A stretch of 36,701 bases of DNA, from contig URXT01000017.1 of assembly GCA_900551915.1 (NCBI GenBank), forward strand, positions 1 through 36,701. Reading direction: 5' to 3'. Below are positions 7,987 through 17,305 of this stretch, piece by piece. How positions within the stretch are numbered: the stretch's first letter is position 1; each line of letters opens with the position of its first letter. This DNA is from an uncultured bacterium (GTDB lineage: Bacteria; Cyanobacteriota; Vampirovibrionia; Gastranaerophilales; Gastranaerophilaceae). The translations under genes and the position numbers were made by a program. The notes under the pieces are model-generated. The model saw nothing but the letters and a program-made list of their open reading frames with translations, ran no database searches and was not told the origin of the DNA.

Positions 7987-8766
7987 ATGCCAGCAGCATC
8001 TATGATTGAACTTTTGGAAGCAGGTGTACACTTCGGTCACCAAACTCAAAGATGGAACCCTAAAATGAAACCGTATATTTACGGTGCAAGAAATGGTATT
8101 TATGTATTTGATTTACGCAAAACTACAGAACTTCTCGACGAAGCTTACAACGTTGTAAGAGATTTTGCAGCACGTAATAAAAATATATTGTTTGTAGGTA
8201 CTAAAAAACAAGCAGCAGAAGTTATTGCTGAAGAAGCTCAAAGAGCAGGCGCTTATTACATCAACAGAAGATGGTTAGGCGGTATGCTTACTAACTTTGA
8301 TACTATCAGAGGAAGAGTCAGCAAACTTAGAGAATTGGAAGATTTCTTAAACAGCGGTCATGCTGAAAAATTACCGAAAAAAGAAATCGCTCAGCTTAAC
8401 AGACAGCTTTCTAAATTGAGCAAAACTTTAGGCGGTATTAAAGAAATGAGAGGATTACCTGATTTAATCTTCATCATAGACCAGCAGAAAGAAAATATCG
8501 CAATTCTTGAAGCTAACAAACTTAACATACCTGTAATCTGCCTTGCTGATACAAACGCAGACCCTACAAATGTTAACTATATTATCCCAGGCAACGATGA
8601 TGCAATCCGTTCTATCAGATTAATTACTTCAAAACTTGCTGACGCTGTTATTGAAGGCAAACAGCTTAAAGAAAACAAAGCTAACACTACAGCTAAAATT
8701 GAAGAAATTAAAGCTGAAGATGCAGGCGTTGTTACTGAAGAAACAGCAGAAGTTACTGCTGAATAG
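7987..8766 (+). CDS. rpsB: 30S ribosomal protein S2
   Basis: S2 is a late-assembling 30S protein. The 259 residues carry the family signatures [55 protein letters not shown] and [23 protein letters not shown]. The last 30 residues are an E/A/T-rich tail. AAAGGAG lies seven bases before the ATG. It is the first gene of the rpsB-tsf pair, but the two are separated by a 138-base gap holding a repeat element. Confidence 0.98.
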   Translation: MPAASMIELLEAGVHFGHQTQRWNPKMKPYIYGARNGIYVFDLRKTTELLDEAYNVVRDFAARNKNILFVGTKKQAAEVIAEEAQRAGAYYINRRWLGGMLTNFDTIRGRVSKLRELEDFLNSGHAEKLPKKEIAQLNRQLSKLSKTLGGIKEMRGLPDLIFIIDQQKENIAILEANKLNIPVICLADTNADPTNVNYIIPGNDDAIRSIRLITSKLADAVIEGKQLKENKANTTAKIEEIKAEDAGVVTEETAEVTAE

Positions 8767-8775
8767 TTAAAAATT

Positions 8776-8881
8776 GTGAAAAGTGAATGGTGAAAAGTTC
8801 TTTACAAAAATGAAATTAGTGATATCTAACAAAATTATTTTTATGTAACGGACTTTTCACTTCTCACATTTCACTTTTCAC
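8776..8881. repeat. Palindromic repeat element (GTGAAAAGTGA family) between rpsB and tsf
   Basis: A left arm at 8776-8798 (GTGAAAAGTGAATGG...) is the near reverse complement of a right arm at 8852-8881 (...CATTTCACTTTTCAC), with a 53-base AT-rich centre. The right arm plus its inner GTAACGG is repeated at 36497-36535. The layout suggests a small non-autonomous element inserted in the operon. Confidence 0.7.
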
Positions 8882-8904
8882 TCAACAATAAAGGAGAGAA
8901 TTAA

Positions 8905-9768
8905 ATGAACATTACAGCTCAAATGGTTAAAGAACTCCGTGACAAAACAGGTGCAGGTATGATGGATGCGAAAAAAGCACTTGTTGAAACCGACGGTGAT
9001 ATGGAAAAAGCAATGGATGTACTTCGCCAAAAAGGTATTGCTTCTGCTGAAAAGAAAATGGGCAGAATTGCAGCTGAAGGTTTAATTGCATCAGCAATCA
9101 TTGACAATGCAGGTGCTATGGTTGAAGTTAACTGCGAAACTGACTTTGTTGCTAAAAACGAAGAGTTTAAAGAACTTGCAAACTGTTTAGCAAAAGCAGT
9201 TGCAGAAACTAACCCGGCTGATGTTGAGTCTTTCGTTGCTTCAACTTGCCCAAAATGCGGTAAAACTATCGAAGAAGTTCTTAAAGAAAAAATCGCTTCT
9301 ATCGGTGAAAAAATCACTTTCAGAAGATTTGTCCGCTATGAAGGAAATGTAGCAACATACATTCACAACGGCAAAATCGGCGTTCTTCTCGAAACAGACA
9401 AAAAAGATGAGGAATTAATGAATGACATTTGTCTTCACATCGCATCAAATGCTCCGGAATTCCTATCAAGAGCCGAAATTCCGCAGTCTGCAATCGACCA
9501 TGAAACAGAAATTGAAATGGGTAAAGAAGATTTGCAGAAAAAGCCTGAAAATATCAGAGCTAAAATTGTTGAAGGCAGAGTTAACAAACTTATGGCAGCA
9601 AAAGTTCTTCTTGAACAGCCATTTGTTAAAAACCCTGATGTTACAATTGAACAGTTAATCGAAGGCAAACTGACAATCAAAGCTTTCTCAAGATATGTTC
9701 TTGGTGAAGGACTTGAAAAACGTCAGGACAACTTTGCCGAAGAAGTAATGAGCCAGGTAAAAGGCTAA
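8905..9768 (+). CDS. tsf: Elongation factor Ts
   Basis: EF-Ts is the nucleotide exchange factor for EF-Tu. The N-terminus (VKELRDKTGAGMMDAKKALVE) is the diagnostic UBA-like region, followed by AEGLIAS and EVNCETDFVAKNEEF of the core domain. The 287-residue length is close to E. coli (283). A CPKCG pair in the core region is unusual, but there is no second pair to complete a zinc site. AAAGGAGA precedes the ATG. Transcription ends at the strong hairpin 9788-9822. Confidence 0.97.
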   Translation: MNITAQMVKELRDKTGAGMMDAKKALVETDGDMEKAMDVLRQKGIASAEKKMGRIAAEGLIASAIIDNAGAMVEVNCETDFVAKNEEFKELANCLAKAVAETNPADVESFVASTCPKCGKTIEEVLKEKIASIGEKITFRRFVRYEGNVATYIHNGKIGVLLETDKKDEELMNDICLHIASNAPEFLSRAEIPQSAIDHETEIEMGKEDLQKKPENIRAKIVEGRVNKLMAAKVLLEQPFVKNPDVTIEQLIEGKLTIKAFSRYVLGEGLEKRQDNFAEEVMSQVKG

Positions 9769-9787
9769 TTTATAAAAACAATTAACA

Positions 9788-9822
9788 AAAAAAGAGGACT
9801 GATTATACCAGTCCTCTTTTTT
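9788..9822 (+). terminator. Terminator of the rpsB-tsf operon
   Basis: A perfect 14-bp stem AAAAAAGAGGACTG / CAGTCCTCTTTTTT closes a 7-base loop, with the U run in the 3' arm. It lies 20 bases past the tsf stop and could also end transcripts from the convergent 9863-10075 gene. Confidence 0.92.
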
Positions 9823-9862
9823 GTTTCCTCCGAAAATCCTTCAAAAACGTTAAACACAGATT

Positions 9863-10075
9863 CTATCGATGTAAATCAATAAACTCAACTCTGTAGTCCA
9901 AAATTTTTGCAATTATCTCAGCTTCCTTCAAGGATAAACTTTCTCTGTTTAGTTTGCCGAGAAGACTATTATAGGAATAATTTTCAGATGTAACCTCTGA
10001 TAACATAATAGCAAGCTTTTTAAGAGTAACTCCACGTGAAGCTGTAAGCATCTTAATTTTTGTTTTAATACTCAT
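9863..10075 (-). CDS. Small helix-turn-helix-like regulator, divergent to a prepilin gene
   Basis: The 70-residue protein looks like a minimal XRE-like DNA-binding domain: TLKKLAIMLSE followed by YSYNSLLGKLNRESLSLKEAEIIAKIL, matching helices 2-5 of the Cro/C1 fold. I see no other domain. There is no Shine-Dalgarno; a TATAAT (minus strand, 10087-10082) lies six bases before the ATG, predicting a leaderless mRNA. The promoter region is shared with the divergent prepilin gene at 10196 and contains a long dyad, so autoregulation and control of the prepilin are the natural inference. Confidence 0.72.
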   Translation of the reverse strand: MSIKTKIKMLTASRGVTLKKLAIMLSEVTSENYSYNSLLGKLNRESLSLKEAEIIAKILDYRVEFIDLHR

Positions 10076-10081
10076 ACAAAA

Positions 10082-10162
10082 ATTATAGCGATATTGACAT
10101 TATATAAAAAACTACATATAATAATATTCGAATATGAATACTATTAATCATATTCAAATATT
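10082..10162 (+). promoter_or_regulatory. Divergent promoter region with twin palindromic operators (10196 prepilin)
   Basis: On the plus strand, TTGACA (10094-10099) and TATAAT (10117-10122) are 17 bases apart, a perfect consensus promoter. Directly downstream lie ATATTCGAATAT (10124-10135, perfect palindrome) and ATATTCAAATAT (10150-10161, one mismatch), which also form a 15-bp inverted repeat with each other (10123-10137 against 10148-10162). The sites cover the predicted transcription start. The divergent regulator's -10 lies at 10082-10087. Confidence 0.75.
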
Positions 10163-10195
10163 AGCATTTACATTTGAACAAAAAGGAGCAGACAG

Positions 10196-10885
10196 ATGAG
10201 AAACAGCCAGAAAAACTATAAAGCTTTTACTTTATCCGAAGTAATGATAACACTGGGGATACTTGGGGTAGTAATAGCCATGACGCTTCCGGTACTTATG
10301 AGCAAGTACAGAAAGCAGGAAGTATCAGCCCGTTTGAAGAAGTTCTACACAATCATGAACCAGGCAATCATGATGAGCGAACTCGAAAACGGAGATATTA
10401 AATACTGGGAGATTGAGGCAGCCTATACTACTGACGACGGGTCTTACGATTACAATGTTGGAGGGGAAAATTGTAACAAATTTTTCAACAGATATCTGGC
10501 TAAATACATCAAATACTACAAACTTACTCAGGGCTACTCTAAAGAAAACGATGATGGTACAACTTCCAGTGAATTGTCTAAAATTTACTTCTTCGATGGC
10601 TCAACTTCAACTATCAAACAGGGAACCTGTATTGATTTTGGTTTTGATATAAATGGAGATAAGAAACCTAATAAGAATGGTGAAGATAAATTCTATTTTT
10701 TTATCTGTCCGCATGACAAAGGTTATAGACTATACGCAACCGAAAGATTTTCGACAATAGGCCAGAGGACAATAAATACCCATGAAAAAGCTATGGAAGC
10801 TTGTAAAAATAGTAGAGGCTCCTGTTCACGGCTAATACAGATAGACGGGTGGGAAATTAAAAAGGATTATCCTTACAAAATTTAA
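10196..10885 (+). CDS. Prepilin-like protein (type IV pilin / pseudopilin N-terminus)
   Basis: Residues 1-10 are a short basic leader ending in Ala, followed by FTLSEVMITLGILGVVIAM, the prepilin peptidase site plus hydrophobic assembly helix; cleavage is predicted before Phe11 with Glu at +5. The globular part has KFYTIMNQAIMMSE, the shared DIKYW motif, DINGDKKPNKNGEDKF (a possible metal-binding loop) and the C-terminal signature CSRLIQIDGWEIKKDYPY. Length is 229 residues. AAAGGAG precedes the ATG. It faces the small regulator at 9863-10075. The exact machine (type IV pilus or type II secretion) is unknown. Confidence 0.9.
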   Translation: MRNSQKNYKAFTLSEVMITLGILGVVIAMTLPVLMSKYRKQEVSARLKKFYTIMNQAIMMSELENGDIKYWEIEAAYTTDDGSYDYNVGGENCNKFFNRYLAKYIKYYKLTQGYSKENDDGTTSSELSKIYFFDGSTSTIKQGTCIDFGFDINGDKKPNKNGEDKFYFFICPHDKGYRLYATERFSTIGQRTINTHEKAMEACKNSRGSCSRLIQIDGWEIKKDYPYKI

Positions 10886-10948
10886 CTTCAATGTTGAAAA
10901 ACTCTTTAAAACTTGTTATCATAATGAATAAGTTAGAAAGGGACTGTG

Positions 10949-11095
10949 ATGACTTTGGAAATAAAAGAAATTACAAACTTTTTTGAAGATGGCAAAAATA
11001 AAACAAAACTCGTTTTCTGCGAAGATAATAACGAAAAAAAAGAAATTTTGTTTGAAGGCGAAGGCAAACTCAAGTCAGCCGTTGCCGAGCTTTGA
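10949..11095 (+). CDS. Small acidic/lysine-rich protein, 48 residues, unknown
   Basis: The ORF begins MTLEIKEITNFFEDGKNK and ends SAVAEL. AAAGG lies six bases before the ATG; an in-frame GTG sits directly in front of the ATG and could also be used. It follows the prepilin gene by 63 bases and ends three bases before the convergent 11099-12160 gene. No motif is recognised. Codon use resembles its neighbours and the frame is bounded by good signals, so it is probably real but not certain. Confidence 0.55.
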   Translation: MTLEIKEITNFFEDGKNKTKLVFCEDNNEKKEILFEGEGKLKSAVAEL

Positions 11096-11098
11096 TTT

Positions 11099-12160
11099 TT
11101 AATTAGAAAAAGGAAGCTCAAGCGGAGCTAATGATTCAGAAGGGATTTCTGCAGGTGTATAAGCCGGATAAGTTGACTTCAGAACTTCTTCTAAGTGTTC
11201 GGCAGATGTTGAATGGTTAATCCGTTGGTCTTCAATATTTTTGGGTGCTACAGATTTATTCATTTGAGGTTCGGAACTCTGTTGCTTCTTGATTTCGTTG
11301 CCGGTTTCCTGTATTTGGTCTTCTGCTTGCGGAACAGGCTTTTGAATTTTGTCAAGCTCTTCCGGTACCTGTTTTGAAGGTTCAGAAACTGAATTGTCTG
11401 CAGGTTTTTCAGGTAAAGGCTCTTTTATTTCCGTTTGCACATTTTCAGCCGGTTCTTGAATTGTTTCTGTTTCAGCAGCAGAAGCATTATCCGTAGAATT
11501 TACAGGTTTGATTGAATCCTTTGAGTCGTCCGAAACAGCGTTTTCTCCAGATTTGTCCTGCTCTGTATATTCGTAATTAGGTTCATCTTTTTCATCTTTT
11601 AGTTTAAAATTCAGAATAAAAACCTGGTCTTTTTTTATGACAATATCTTCCCCTTTTTCAACATAAGAAATTGGAGTGCTTTCATAAAGCGAAATTGCCC
11701 CGGATTTAAACCGATTACCTTCTTCATTTTTAATAGCGCCTTCAACCGCAGCGTATGCAGAGGAAAGACCTTTTACAAAATAACTTCCCACGCCCAAAGC
11801 TGCCGATTTAGCCGCGCTTTTGTAGTCGAATTTAGTTGTAAACTTACCTTTGACAAGCGAATCCACCTTATGTGTTTCACCGTTGTTGTCAGTATACTCT
11901 TTCAAAATAAATGCAAAAGAAGCATCGCGTTTCAGGCGTTTTGGACTTGAAACGTCAACGATATCGCCTTTTAAGATATACCCTTCATTTATAATTAGAA
12001 ATCCGTCATCAAGAATTAAGTCGGTAACAGCCTTCACAGTAAGAGTTTCCGATGGGTTTTCTGTTGTAAAATCCGACTGTGATTGAACTTTAATAGTTGC
12101 CGCCAAAACTGACGCCTGACACATAAATAACAAAATCAAAGATAAAATAAATTTTTTCAT
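11099..12160 (-). CDS. Exported protein of unknown function with disordered C-terminal half
   Basis: A signal peptide is clear: MKKFILSLILLFMCQASVLA, with cleavage after ALA. Residues about 25-190 look structured, with beta-rich stretches (LILDDGFLIINEGYILKGDI, VFILNFKLK) and a Gly/Ala-rich segment AAKSAALGVGSYFVKGLSS. Residues about 200-353 are E/P/Q/S-rich and probably disordered. A GAGGA ribosome site precedes the ATG. Its start is 42 bases beyond the uvrA stop, so it may be co-transcribed with uvrA. No family is recognised. Confidence 0.8.
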   Translation of the reverse strand: MKKFILSLILLFMCQASVLAATIKVQSQSDFTTENPSETLTVKAVTDLILDDGFLIINEGYILKGDIVDVSSPKRLKRDASFAFILKEYTDNNGETHKVDSLVKGKFTTKFDYKSAAKSAALGVGSYFVKGLSSAYAAVEGAIKNEEGNRFKSGAISLYESTPISYVEKGEDIVIKKDQVFILNFKLKDEKDEPNYEYTEQDKSGENAVSDDSKDSIKPVNSTDNASAAETETIQEPAENVQTEIKEPLPEKPADNSVSEPSKQVPEELDKIQKPVPQAEDQIQETGNEIKKQQSSEPQMNKSVAPKNIEDQRINHSTSAEHLEEVLKSTYPAYTPAEIPSESLAPLELPFSN

Positions 12161-12202
12161 ACCATCCTCACAAAATTATTAAATCATTATTTTTCAAAAG
12201 TG

Positions 12203-15046
12203 TCAAGAAAATAACGGTTTAAGGTACTGGCCAGTGTAAGATTTTTTAACCTTTGAAACCTGCTTTGGCGTTCCGGCTGCAACGATTTGTCCGCCGCCAT
12301 TTCCGCCTTCGGGGCCAAGGTCTATTATGTAATCTGCTACTTTAATCAGGTCAAGATTGTGTTCAATGATTAAAATCGTATTTCCCTGGTCAGCAAGCGC
12401 CTGAATAATTTTAATAAGTTTATCCAAATCCGCCCAGTGAAGCCCGACAGAAGGCTCATCCATAAGATAAAGTGTTTTGCCGGTTGCACGCTTGTTAAGT
12501 TCTGACGCAAGCTTAATTCGCTGCGCTTCGCCGCCCGAAAGCGTTGTTGCACTTTGACCAAGCTTGATATAATCAAGTCCGACATCGTTTAAGGTTTGAA
12601 GTTTGTTTTTGATTGACGGAACATTTTCAAAAAACGCCAGCGCTTCTTTTACGCTCATATCAAGCACATCAGCAATTGTCTTGCCTTTGTATTTAACCTC
12701 TAAAGTTTCGCGGTTGTAGCGTTTGCCTTTGCAAATCGGACATTTCACATAAACATCTGATAAGAAGTTCATTTCAATTTTGTTTACGCCGTCTCCCTTG
12801 CAAGCCTCGCATCGCCCGCCTTTTACGTTAAAGCTGAAGCGTCCGGCTTTGTAACCGCGAAGTTTTGCCTCATTGGTTTTCGCATACAAATCACGAATAT
12901 GCGTAAACAAATCCGTGTAAGTTGCAGGGTTTGAACGCGGAGTTCTGCCGATTGGCGATTGGTCAATGTCAATAATCTTGTCTATGTTTTCAAATCCTGT
13001 AATCTCATCAACGCCCTGCGGTTTCGGTTTGTTTTTGCGAAGTTTATGAACTGCATATTCATAAATCAATTCCTGCATCAAGGTTGATTTGCCAGACCCT
13101 GAAACGCCGGTTAAAACAACGATTTTACCGAGCGGAATCTCGACATTTATATTTTTCAAATTGTTCAAATGCGCGTTTTTAACGCTTAAGAAATTCCCGT
13201 TGCCCTCGCGGATTTTGTCAGGAATAGGAATAACCTTTTCGCCGCTTAAATATTTACCTGTAATCGACCTTTCAGCCGCAATTATATCGTCAATTGTGCC
13301 GGAAGCAATGACTTCGCCGCCCAAAACGCCAGCCCGCGGCCCGATATCAACCAGATAATCCGCATTTCTGATAGTTTCTTCGTCGTGTTCAACAACAATC
13401 AATGTATTTCCAAGGTTGCGAAGTTTGATAAGGGTTTTAATCAATCTGTCGTTATCGCGCTGGTGAAGCCCGATTGAGGGTTCATCCAAAACATACAAAA
13501 CTCCTGAAAGCCCGCTTCCGATTTGGGTTGCAAGTCTGATACGCTGTGCTTCGCCGCCGGAAAGTGTTCCTGCCATACGCGAAAGGTTCAGATAACTTAA
13601 CCCTACATCTTTCAAGAATTTTAAACGCGCACGAATTTCATCTAAAATCTGTTTTGCTATTTGAATATGATATTCGCTCAGCTCCAAATACAAATCCGAT
13701 ATAAAGTCATACTCTTCATTAATCGGCATCAGCGTAAATTCATAAATATTTTTACCTTTAATCGTCACTGCGAGCGGAAACGGTTTTAATCTTGCGCCCT
13801 TGCAGGATTTACACGGAGTCATGACCATGTATTTTTCGATTTCCTCGCGCCAGTAATCCGCATCAGACTCATGATATTTTTTCATCAGGTACGGAATAAC
13901 GCCCGGATAGCTGTGATAACGGGTTTCGTAACGTTTTGACGCGAAACCTTTTATTTTCATTTTGATAATATCCGGCGAACCGTAAAGAATAATATTTTGA
14001 TGCTCTTTTGGCAAATCTTCAAATGGCGTATCAGGGTTTATGCCGAAATTTGAACACACTGCAGCGAGCATGTCTTTGTAATATGAAGTTGAAGACTTAT
14101 CCCATGGATAAATTGCGCCGTCATTAATTGATTTTGTGCGGTCTGGCACGACTAAATCCGGAGAAATTTCGTAATCCACGCCGATTCCGGAGCATCTTTC
14201 GCACGCGCCGTAAGGATTGTTAAATGAAAAAATCCGCGGAGCAAGTTCTTCAAAGCTGATATTACAATTCGGGCAGGCAAGTTTTTCACTGAAAATAATT
14301 TCCTGATTTTTGCCTTCGGCAGATTTTCCGACAACCTCGGCAATTGCAATTCCGTCAGCTTTATGCAAAGCAATTCCAACGCTGTCTGCAATTCTTGACT
14401 GCGCCTCTGGTTTCACAACAATTCTGTCAACCACGACCGAAATATCATGTTTTTTTGTTTTTGCAAGTTCAATTTCGTCTTCGTCAAGGTTATAAATTTC
14501 ACCATCGACTTTTACGCGCACAAAGCCTTCCTGACGAAGTTCTTCAAAAAGCGACTGATATTCACCTTTTTTGCCGCGGATAATCGGTGCTAAAATCTGA
14601 ATTTTTGTACCCTCGCCAAGCTTCATAATGCTTGTTACGATTTCATCAATCGTCTGCGGCCTAATTTCCTCGCCGCACTGAGGGCAATGAGGCGTTCCGA
14701 CACGTGCGTAAAGAAGCCTCAAATAATCATAAATTTCCGTAACAGTTCCGACAGTTGAACGCGGGTTGTTGCTTGTGGATTTCTGGTCAATTGAGATTGC
14801 CGGCGAAAGCCCGTCAATATATTCAACATCGGGTTTATCCATCTGTCCCAAAAATTGGCGTGCGTAAGTGGAAAGGCTTTCGATATAACGTCTTTGGCCT
14901 TCAGCGAAAATCGTATCAAAAGCAAGCGAACTTTTGCCGGAACCTGAAACCCCTGTAAATACAACGAGTTCGTTCTTCGGAATTTCCAGCGAAACATCCT
15001 TTAAGTTATGCTCTTTTGCCCCTTTTATTTTAATCGTGTCTGACAT
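12203..15046 (-). CDS. uvrA: Excinuclease ABC subunit A
   Basis: UvrA recognises bulky DNA damage and loads UvrB in nucleotide excision repair. The 947 residues are full length. Two ABC ATPase halves are visible: Walker [10 protein letters not shown] at 32-40 and GVSGSGKST in the second half, each with an LSGGEAQRI signature. The zinc-binding CPQC, CPNC/CERC, CKSC and CEAC/CPIC pairs are all in place. There is no Shine-Dalgarno; the ATG follows a -10 hexamer by six bases, predicting a leaderless transcript. Confidence 0.98.
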   Translation of the reverse strand: MSDTIKIKGAKEHNLKDVSLEIPKNELVVFTGVSGSGKSSLAFDTIFAEGQRRYIESLSTYARQFLGQMDKPDVEYIDGLSPAISIDQKSTSNNPRSTVGTVTEIYDYLRLLYARVGTPHCPQCGEEIRPQTIDEIVTSIMKLGEGTKIQILAPIIRGKKGEYQSLFEELRQEGFVRVKVDGEIYNLDEDEIELAKTKKHDISVVVDRIVVKPEAQSRIADSVGIALHKADGIAIAEVVGKSAEGKNQEIIFSEKLACPNCNISFEELAPRIFSFNNPYGACERCSGIGVDYEISPDLVVPDRTKSINDGAIYPWDKSSTSYYKDMLAAVCSNFGINPDTPFEDLPKEHQNIILYGSPDIIKMKIKGFASKRYETRYHSYPGVIPYLMKKYHESDADYWREEIEKYMVMTPCKSCKGARLKPFPLAVTIKGKNIYEFTLMPINEEYDFISDLYLELSEYHIQIAKQILDEIRARLKFLKDVGLSYLNLSRMAGTLSGGEAQRIRLATQIGSGLSGVLYVLDEPSIGLHQRDNDRLIKTLIKLRNLGNTLIVVEHDEETIRNADYLVDIGPRAGVLGGEVIASGTIDDIIAAERSITGKYLSGEKVIPIPDKIREGNGNFLSVKNAHLNNLKNINVEIPLGKIVVLTGVSGSGKSTLMQELIYEYAVHKLRKNKPKPQGVDEITGFENIDKIIDIDQSPIGRTPRSNPATYTDLFTHIRDLYAKTNEAKLRGYKAGRFSFNVKGGRCEACKGDGVNKIEMNFLSDVYVKCPICKGKRYNRETLEVKYKGKTIADVLDMSVKEALAFFENVPSIKNKLQTLNDVGLDYIKLGQSATTLSGGEAQRIKLASELNKRATGKTLYLMDEPSVGLHWADLDKLIKIIQALADQGNTILIIEHNLDLIKVADYIIDLGPEGGNGGGQIVAAGTPKQVSKVKKSYTGQYLKPLFS

Positions 15047-15052
15047 AATTAT

Positions 15053-15080
15053 ATTTTACATCAAGAAAAAAGCCTGACAA
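15053..15080 (-). promoter_or_regulatory. uvrA promoter predicting a leaderless mRNA
   Basis: On the minus strand, TTGTCA (15080-15075) and TAAAAT (15058-15053) are 16 bases apart. The -10 ends six bases before the uvrA ATG, so transcription should start at or beside the start codon. Confidence 0.6.
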
Positions 15081-15084
15081 GAAA

Positions 15085-15303
15085 TTACTTATGCCAGATT
15101 GTATTTAATTCAATGTCAAGCACAGAACAGATTTTTATGACAATAACAATTGTAGGATTAGCTTTTCGATTTTCAATCATATTCAAATATTTTGTTGATA
15201 TATCGACCATTTCTGCAAGTTTTTCCTGGGAAAGACGTTGCTGAAGACGCGCAAGCCTGATATTATCGGAAACCTTATCCAAAATCATTTTATCATCATT
15301 CAT
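15085..15303 (-). CDS. XRE/Cro-C1 family transcriptional regulator, divergent to a prepilin gene
   Basis: The 72-residue protein is a single HTH domain: IRLARLQQRLSQEKLAEMVDISTKYLNMIENRKANPTI is a textbook Cro/C1 helix-turn-helix, ending in the usual LDIELN. There is no effector domain. The ATG at 15303 lacks a Shine-Dalgarno and lies six bases after a TAGAAT hexamer. It is divergent from the prepilin gene at 15394 and shares the 90-base control region, which has an 8-bp inverted repeat over the prepilin -10. Repression of that gene and of itself is inferred. Confidence 0.9.
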   Translation of the reverse strand: MNDDKMILDKVSDNIRLARLQQRLSQEKLAEMVDISTKYLNMIENRKANPTIVIVIKICSVLDIELNTIWHK

Positions 15304-15321
15304 AGCTATATTCTACATAGG

Positions 15322-15367
15322 TTGACAAACAAAAAATATCTACTATAATTCATAATATAGAATTATA
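15322..15367 (+). promoter_or_regulatory. Promoter and operator of the 15394 prepilin gene
   Basis: TTGACA (15322-15327) and TATAAT (15344-15349) are 16 bases apart. The perfect inverted repeat TATAATTC (15344-15351) / GAATTATA (15360-15367), with an 8-base spacer, overlaps the -10 and the predicted start site, where a repressor would block transcription. Confidence 0.72.
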
Positions 15368-15393
15368 CTTCATGTTTATAGAAGGATATCTCA

Positions 15394-16116
15394 ATGAAAA
15401 AGAATTATAATGGATTTACGCTATCTGAAGTTCTAATTACTCTAGGTGTTATCGGGATAATTGCAGCAATGACACTGCCGGTCTTAATCGGAAACTACAA
15501 AAAGAAAGAAACCATCATAAAACTAAAAAAAATATACACTGTATTGAGTCAGCTTGTAATTTTATCACAGGAAGACAACGGCTCTGCAAACTTCTCCACC
15601 AAAGACACAGTCGATGCAAATACCGTGAAAAATTTCTTTGAAATCTACTGGCATCCTTACTTAAATGCACCTACAATCGCAAAAAATGGGGAATCATTTT
15701 ATCAATCAAATGGATTTGTTTATAAATATCTTAACGGAAATATCCGCGATATGGGCGTACAGACTTCATACGCCAATGGACGAATTTTATTTCAAACTTA
15801 TGACGGGACAATTTATTTTCTATGGATGATGGTATGGGAAACTATAAAAGATAATGATGGAAATATCATCTCCCAGACTGCCAAATATGATTCCAAACAA
15901 ACTGTATATGTCGACATAAACGGAACGAATAATCCGAACACTTTTGGCAAAGATATTTTTATTTTCGTAATAGATTTTGACAACAATAACGTCAAACCCT
16001 ACGGTTATAACACAAACAATATCAATGATCATTGCAACAAATCCAGTTCCGGTTTTTATTGTGCCGCAAAGATTATGGCAGACGGTTGGAAAATTAAAGA
16101 CGACTACCCGTGGTAA
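15394..16116 (+). CDS. Prepilin-like protein
   Basis: A seven-residue leader MKKNYNG is followed by FTLSEVLITLGVIGIIAAM, the prepilin cleavage site (Gly-Phe) and assembly helix. Downstream are KLKKIYTVLSQLV, VDINGTNNPNTFGKDIF (shared possible metal-binding loop) and the C-terminal CAAKIMADGWKIKDDYPW. The 240-residue protein lacks the DIKYW motif of its relatives. Its Gly at -1 is the canonical prepilin residue, whereas the other five copies in the window have Ala. A weak AAGGA ribosome site precedes the ATG. It converges with folP, leaving an 11-base gap. Confidence 0.9.
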   Translation: MKKNYNGFTLSEVLITLGVIGIIAAMTLPVLIGNYKKKETIIKLKKIYTVLSQLVILSQEDNGSANFSTKDTVDANTVKNFFEIYWHPYLNAPTIAKNGESFYQSNGFVYKYLNGNIRDMGVQTSYANGRILFQTYDGTIYFLWMMVWETIKDNDGNIISQTAKYDSKQTVYVDINGTNNPNTFGKDIFIFVIDFDNNNVKPYGYNTNNINDHCNKSSSGFYCAAKIMADGWKIKDDYPW

Positions 16117-16127
16117 ACAGGCAAAAC

Positions 16128-17267
16128 TCACGCTTTCATTAAATTTAAAAGCATCTTGTGCAGCGGCACATTATGGACTCTTATATAATCAACCTTACGC
16201 TCAATCGCAAGCGTATTCAAGGCAACAGAGAAAATATCTTTCATATCGTTGTCAGCGTCAGGCATATTGAGAAGCGATTTTCGCGAAAGCCCGAGCATAA
16301 CTTCGCAGCCAAGACCGTAAAACTCCTCAATCCGCTTTATAATCTCAAAATTATCTTTGCGAGTTTTGCCAAAGCCAATTCCGGGGTCAAGAATTATGTT
16401 TTCGCGCGCAATGCCTTTTGAAATCGCATAATCAATTTTTTCTTTTAATTTCAAATAAATTTCATCCATCAGGCTTTCGTAAACCGGATTTTCCTGCATG
16501 TTTTCGGGCGTGCCTTTGGAATGCTGAATTATAACTTTAACGCCGCAATTTGCAATTATCTCCACCATGTTTTTATCAAAATCAAAGCCCGAAACATCAT
16601 TTATTATTGACGCTCCGGCTTTTATGCACTCCTGCGCAACTAGAGCGCTTCTGGTGTCAATGCTAATCGGAATTTGAAGATTTTCCGACTTGGCAAATTC
16701 TAAAACAGGCAAAAGCCGGCTGATTTGCGCTTGCGCCGAAACCGGCGTCGAGTATGGCTTTGTAGATTCTGCGCCAATATCAATAATATCAGCCCCTGAA
16801 TCCGCCATGTACTTAAAATGCTCTTTTGCTTTGTCGTAATCCAAAAATTCACCGCCGTCTGAAAACGAATCCGGTGTCAGGTTCAAAATTCCGACGATTT
16901 TGGTTTTTGCAGATTTTGAAAACTCTGCCATGCCGGAAATTTTTTCACCCAGAAGTTTCAAACCAAACGGCTGGCTTGTGAGTTTTTGTGAAATCTTTTT
17001 TAATTGCGAAATACTTCCGCCCAAAATGCAGTCGCTGGTTTCAATATTTGCGGTTATTGTTTCGCGGTGGGTTGCACAGTCCGCACCGACTGACAATGCG
17101 GTTTGTTTCAAAATATTTGCCTGAGCCGGCGTCAAGGAGTAAATTTTTATATTTTTATATTTGAATTTTTGTGACGCTTGAGTGCGATAAGATTTGTCAA
17201 ACCCGATTTTCTTTAATTCAGACGGAATGTCTTCTGTCACAATCTCTTTTAAGATGAATTCTTTCAT
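16128..17267 (-). CDS. folP: Dihydropteroate synthase with N-terminal extension
   Basis: DHPS joins the pterin pyrophosphate to p-aminobenzoate in folate synthesis and is the sulfonamide target. The catalytic domain begins near residue 123: VGILNLTPDSFSDGG at 125-139, DIGAESTKP, SIDTR, INDVSGF, the IQHSKGTP loop (equivalent of MH..G.P), DPGIGFGK and LGLSRKS. At 379 residues it is about 100 longer than E. coli FolP, with an extra N-terminal domain of about 115 residues, as in the long DHPS forms of some Firmicutes. The AbrB-like gene lies 38 bases upstream on the same strand. No ribosome site is evident before the ATG. Confidence 0.95.
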   Translation of the reverse strand: MKEFILKEIVTEDIPSELKKIGFDKSYRTQASQKFKYKNIKIYSLTPAQANILKQTALSVGADCATHRETITANIETSDCILGGSISQLKKISQKLTSQPFGLKLLGEKISGMAEFSKSAKTKIVGILNLTPDSFSDGGEFLDYDKAKEHFKYMADSGADIIDIGAESTKPYSTPVSAQAQISRLLPVLEFAKSENLQIPISIDTRSALVAQECIKAGASIINDVSGFDFDKNMVEIIANCGVKVIIQHSKGTPENMQENPVYESLMDEIYLKLKEKIDYAISKGIARENIILDPGIGFGKTRKDNFEIIKRIEEFYGLGCEVMLGLSRKSLLNMPDADNDMKDIFSVALNTLAIERKVDYIRVHNVPLHKMLLNLMKA

Positions 17268-17305
17268 AAAATCAGTTTAGCAGAAAAAAAGATTTAATAA
17301 AGTTG

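Noticed and set aside
17268..17279. A leaderless promoter for folP (TAAACT six bases before the ATG)
   Set aside because: The hexamer is weak and no -35 lies at a usable distance, so I did not count it with the others.
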